Positions 62,449 through 64,000 of a stretch of DNA of 64,000 nt are shown piece after piece. A model generated the notes under the pieces. The model had not been told where the DNA came from, searched no databases, and saw nothing but the letters and a program-made list of their open reading frames with translations. Position numbers and translations under genes: made by a program. This DNA comes from Bacillota bacterium (GTDB lineage Bacteria > Bacillota > Clostridia > Acetivibrionales > JANLFN01), in contig JAEZTC010000014.1 in NCBI GenBank assembly GCA_023421675.1, positions 1 to 64,000 of the forward strand, given 5' to 3'. Within the stretch, counting starts at the first letter, position 1, and each line of letters begins with the position of its first letter.

Positions 62449-63266
62449 GATTAGATGATTAAGAAGGAAGCTGCCGCTTCCTTCTTTTATTTTCTACACT
62501 ATAACGCCGTGGGTTAAAACCCATAGCGCAATGATTTCTGCAAAATCTTTATAAACTTCACTAAATAATCTTAAAATAAAACTTTTTATTCCGCTTTTGA
62601 TGGAGCAAAATCGGAGGAAAACTCCTCACTCAGGCGCCGTGACGGCTTTAAAACATGGGCGCGACGGATTCCGTGACAGAACTTCCAAGCCTGCATACTT
62701 ACTATTGTCCGGCCGGTTCCAATGTCATCCCTGACATACCCACCTGAATCCGTCATCCATGACGAATTCGCCAGACCTTATTAAATGCAGTCAGGAATTT
62801 CTAGTCACTCCACCAAGCGCCTTCAGGGCATGGTTAACGGGAGGTTATACCAAACTTTGTAAACAAAGTTCTAACGATGCTGCTAATTAGCGGCTTCGTC
62901 AGATTTCTTCATAGAACTGCCCGCATCCCCAGCCCATTGAAAGCTGAGCTGGCAGATGTTGATGCGAACGAAGTTCGAATGCCGGTGAATGGCCCGGATG
63001 GCCATTCAAGTAGCATCTGAGCAGGATAGCGAAGTTGCATCGTGCCGGCTTGAGAACGAGTGAGCAGCTTACAGATGCCGCAGTAGGCTTTCACTAGGGC
63101 GAGCCATGGAAGGTGGGGTCTGGGGGAAACCGTGGCGGCGAACAGGTTTCGCCCCAGAAACTTGTTAAATAAAAAAAGCATAGGAGTTTTTTCACAGTGC
63201 CCTAGCTAGCCTCCGCGGCGAGCGGCGACTTTTCTGCCGATTTTGGGCAGTCAAAAGCGGCAAAGT
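62449..63266. other. Hairpin-rich non-coding region, candidate structured RNA or repeat
   Basis: About 800 bases with no supported gene and locally about 53% GC. Perfect or near-perfect stems: TGGGTT/AACCCA (62510-62523), GACGGATT (62663-62670) with AATCCGTC (62747-62754), ATGTCA/TGACAT (62723-62738), CGTCAT/ATGACG (62751-62764), AACTTTGT/ACAAAGTT (62853-62870), GAATGGCC/GGCCATTC (62987-63007), and a long stem TCTGGGGGAAACC/GGTTTCGCCCCAGA (63120-63159). The frame 62909-63181 (minus) crosses these stems and is unlikely to be a gene. Family not identified. Confidence 0.55.
62461..62486 (+). terminator. Intrinsic terminator after the DUF2508-like gene
   Basis: A perfect 10-bp stem AAGAAGGAAG/CTTCCTTCTT with a 6-base loop, followed by TTATTTT. 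Confidence 0.88.
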
Positions 63267-63287
63267 AATCTTTACACCGTTAAGATT
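63267..63287 (+). promoter_or_regulatory. TetR operator 1
   Basis: AATCTTTACACCGTTAAGATT is a near-palindrome (AATCTT...AAGATT outer arms). A second copy differing at one base lies 30 bases downstream; this one covers the -35 hexamer. Confidence 0.75.
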
Positions 63288-63299
63288 GTATGCTATAAT
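63271..63299 (+). promoter_or_regulatory. Promoter of the TetR-family gene
   Basis: TTTACA (63271-63276) and TATAAT (63294-63299) with a 17-base spacer. Both hexamers lie in or touch the two operator copies, a layout for tight autorepression. Confidence 0.8.
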
Positions 63300-63317
63300 C
63301 TTTACAGCGTTAAGATT
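63297..63317 (+). promoter_or_regulatory. TetR operator 2
   Basis: AATCTTTACAGCGTTAAGATT, same palindrome as operator 1, placed over the -10 and transcription start. Confidence 0.75.
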
Positions 63318-63328
63318 GGGGGATAGTT

Positions 63329-63910
63329 ATGACTGCGAAAAGTTACCACCACGGTAATTTAAAAAAATGCCTTATCGAAGCAGGTATAGAACTCATTAAT
63401 TCGGAAGGTGAAAAGCATTTATCTTTACGAAGAATAGCTTATATGTGCGGAGTAAGCAATGCGGCTCCGTATAGCCATTTTAAAAGTAAAGAAGACCTTC
63501 TTGAAGCAATGAAAAATTATGTGACGGAACAATTCACAGAAGAACTAAACAATTCCATTCAAAATGAAGATTTAGACAACCCATATACTTTGATAAAAAT
63601 GGGAAAAGGTTATGTACTTTTTTTTATCAAAAATCCACAGTATTTTGAGTTTTTGTTTTCCCAATCCTGTATAAGGGTTGATTTGAACATGGATGAAAAC
63701 TCAAAAAATAATTACCCACCCTTTAAAATCCTAAAAGAGTTACATTTTCGAATCTTACAGAAGATGGGACTTCCAAATGAAAAAATAAAAGATGCAATTA
63801 TATCAGCATGGACAACTGTTCATGGCTTGGCAGCTATTTCAACCATGAAAGGGGTTTCTTATGATGAAAAATGGGAAGACAAGATTGAAAGCATCATCTG
63901 GAATAAGTAA
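63329..63910 (+). CDS. TetR/AcrR-family repressor
   Basis: 193 residues. The N-terminal HTH is typical (LIEAGIELINSEGEKHLSLR, then CGVSNAAPYSHFKSKEDLLEAM). The C-terminal domain (GYVLFFIKNPQYFEFLFS) resembles TetR_C_33-type ligand domains. GGGGG precedes the ATG. It should repress itself through the two operators upstream, and the overlapping gene downstream. Confidence 0.93.
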   Translation: MTAKSYHHGNLKKCLIEAGIELINSEGEKHLSLRRIAYMCGVSNAAPYSHFKSKEDLLEAMKNYVTEQFTEELNNSIQNEDLDNPYTLIKMGKGYVLFFIKNPQYFEFLFSQSCIRVDLNMDENSKNNYPPFKILKELHFRILQKMGLPNEKIKDAIISAWTTVHGLAAISTMKGVSYDEKWEDKIESIIWNK

Positions 63911-64000
63911 AAAGATTAAAAAAATCGTTTTAATATTATTTTGTTCTATTACAGCGCTTATCTTTCTATGTTTTACGGTCTTACTAATAATGAGTCCAGG
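63861..64000 (+). CDS. Start of a membrane-anchored protein (partial)
   Basis: The ATG at 63861 follows AAGGGG and overlaps the TetR gene end by 50 bases in another frame. The visible 46 residues are a basic start (KNGKTRLKASSGISKKIKK) and one hydrophobic helix ending IMSPG, a signal anchor. The rest lies beyond the window. Start and overlap suggest co-regulation by the TetR protein; from memory such starts occur in secreted alpha/beta hydrolases, which is weak evidence. Confidence 0.55.
   Translation, partial: MMKNGKTRLKASSGISKKIKKIVLILFCSITALIFLCFTVLLIMSP

Noticed and set aside
62909..63181. 90-residue minus-strand open frame
   Set aside because: It runs through the hairpins of the non-coding region, has no ribosome site and a composition expected of a translated repeat.
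63200..63262. Group II intron domain V or similar ribozyme end in the non-coding region
   Set aside because: The AGC-catalytic-triad hairpin and a reverse transcriptase gene are both missing; the stem CTTTT...AAAAG here does not have domain V form.

Overview
The window looks like a chromosomal segment of an anaerobic, spore-forming, low-GC Clostridia bacterium, most like the cellulolytic Ruminiclostridium group (C. cellulolyticum / C. papyrosolvens type). Reasons: AT-rich DNA, strong AGGAGG ribosome sites, frequent TTG/GTG starts, sporulation genes (yabP, yabQ, a Spo0E-like gene, a YjcZ-like gene) and a sugar-sensing solute-binding protein plus YesM/YesN-type two-component system beside a sugar ABC transporter. 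The species call is an inference.

Layout. 1-6.3 kb: sugar sensing and uptake (binding lipoprotein, kinase, AraC-type regulator, then the truncated start of a transporter binding protein), all on the minus strand. 6.4-10.3 kb: cell-wall block with a VanRS-like system, a D-Ala-D-Ala carboxypeptidase and a histidine kinase lacking its ATPase domain. 10.5-17.5 kb: a DUF6323/DUF6179-like pair, an ArsB/NhaD-type transporter behind a probable attenuator leader, two tiny spore-like proteins, HelD and two small ORFs. 17.5-25.5 kb: a BlaI/BlaR1-type pair and a two-component/ABC exporter module, each abutting a copy of the same palindromic repeat. 25.5-29.7 kb: metal and envelope genes (TerC under a yybP-ykoY Mn riboswitch, YtaF/MntP-like, two LiaF-C-like proteins, CorA). 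29.7-35.2 kb: PilZ, HAD phosphatase, AbrB, a class B PBP with a duplicated N-terminal module, hemerythrin. 35.3-43.4 kb: a second two-component/ABC exporter and a second BlaI/BlaR1 pair. 43.6-48.5 kb: small membrane proteins, Bcp, MntH, an MFS exporter, a Spo0E-like peptide.

48.5-56.7 kb is an accessory island: three XRE regulators, a TPR gene split by an in-frame amber codon, a very AT-rich AAA+ ATPase, an Abi_C/HEPN-like protein, a two-gene Pycsar anti-phage system (pyrimidine cyclase plus transmembrane effector), and a clearly GC-richer pair with zinc ribbons. It ends beside the 3' end of an initiator tRNA gene. 57.1-61 kb returns to core genes: tRNA-Leu, tRNA-fMet, the yabP-yabQ-divIC-S1 cluster and a VanW protein. 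61.4-64 kb: Nudix, DUF2508-like, about 0.8 kb of hairpin-rich non-coding DNA, then an autoregulated TetR gene and the start of a membrane-anchored protein.

Two themes recur: envelope-stress sensing (three OmpR-type systems, two BlaR1 sensors, LiaF-like and VanW proteins, PBPs) and manganese/magnesium handling (riboswitch-TerC, YtaF/MntP, MntH, CorA). The most system-like accessory content is the Pycsar locus and its two uncharacterised neighbours.
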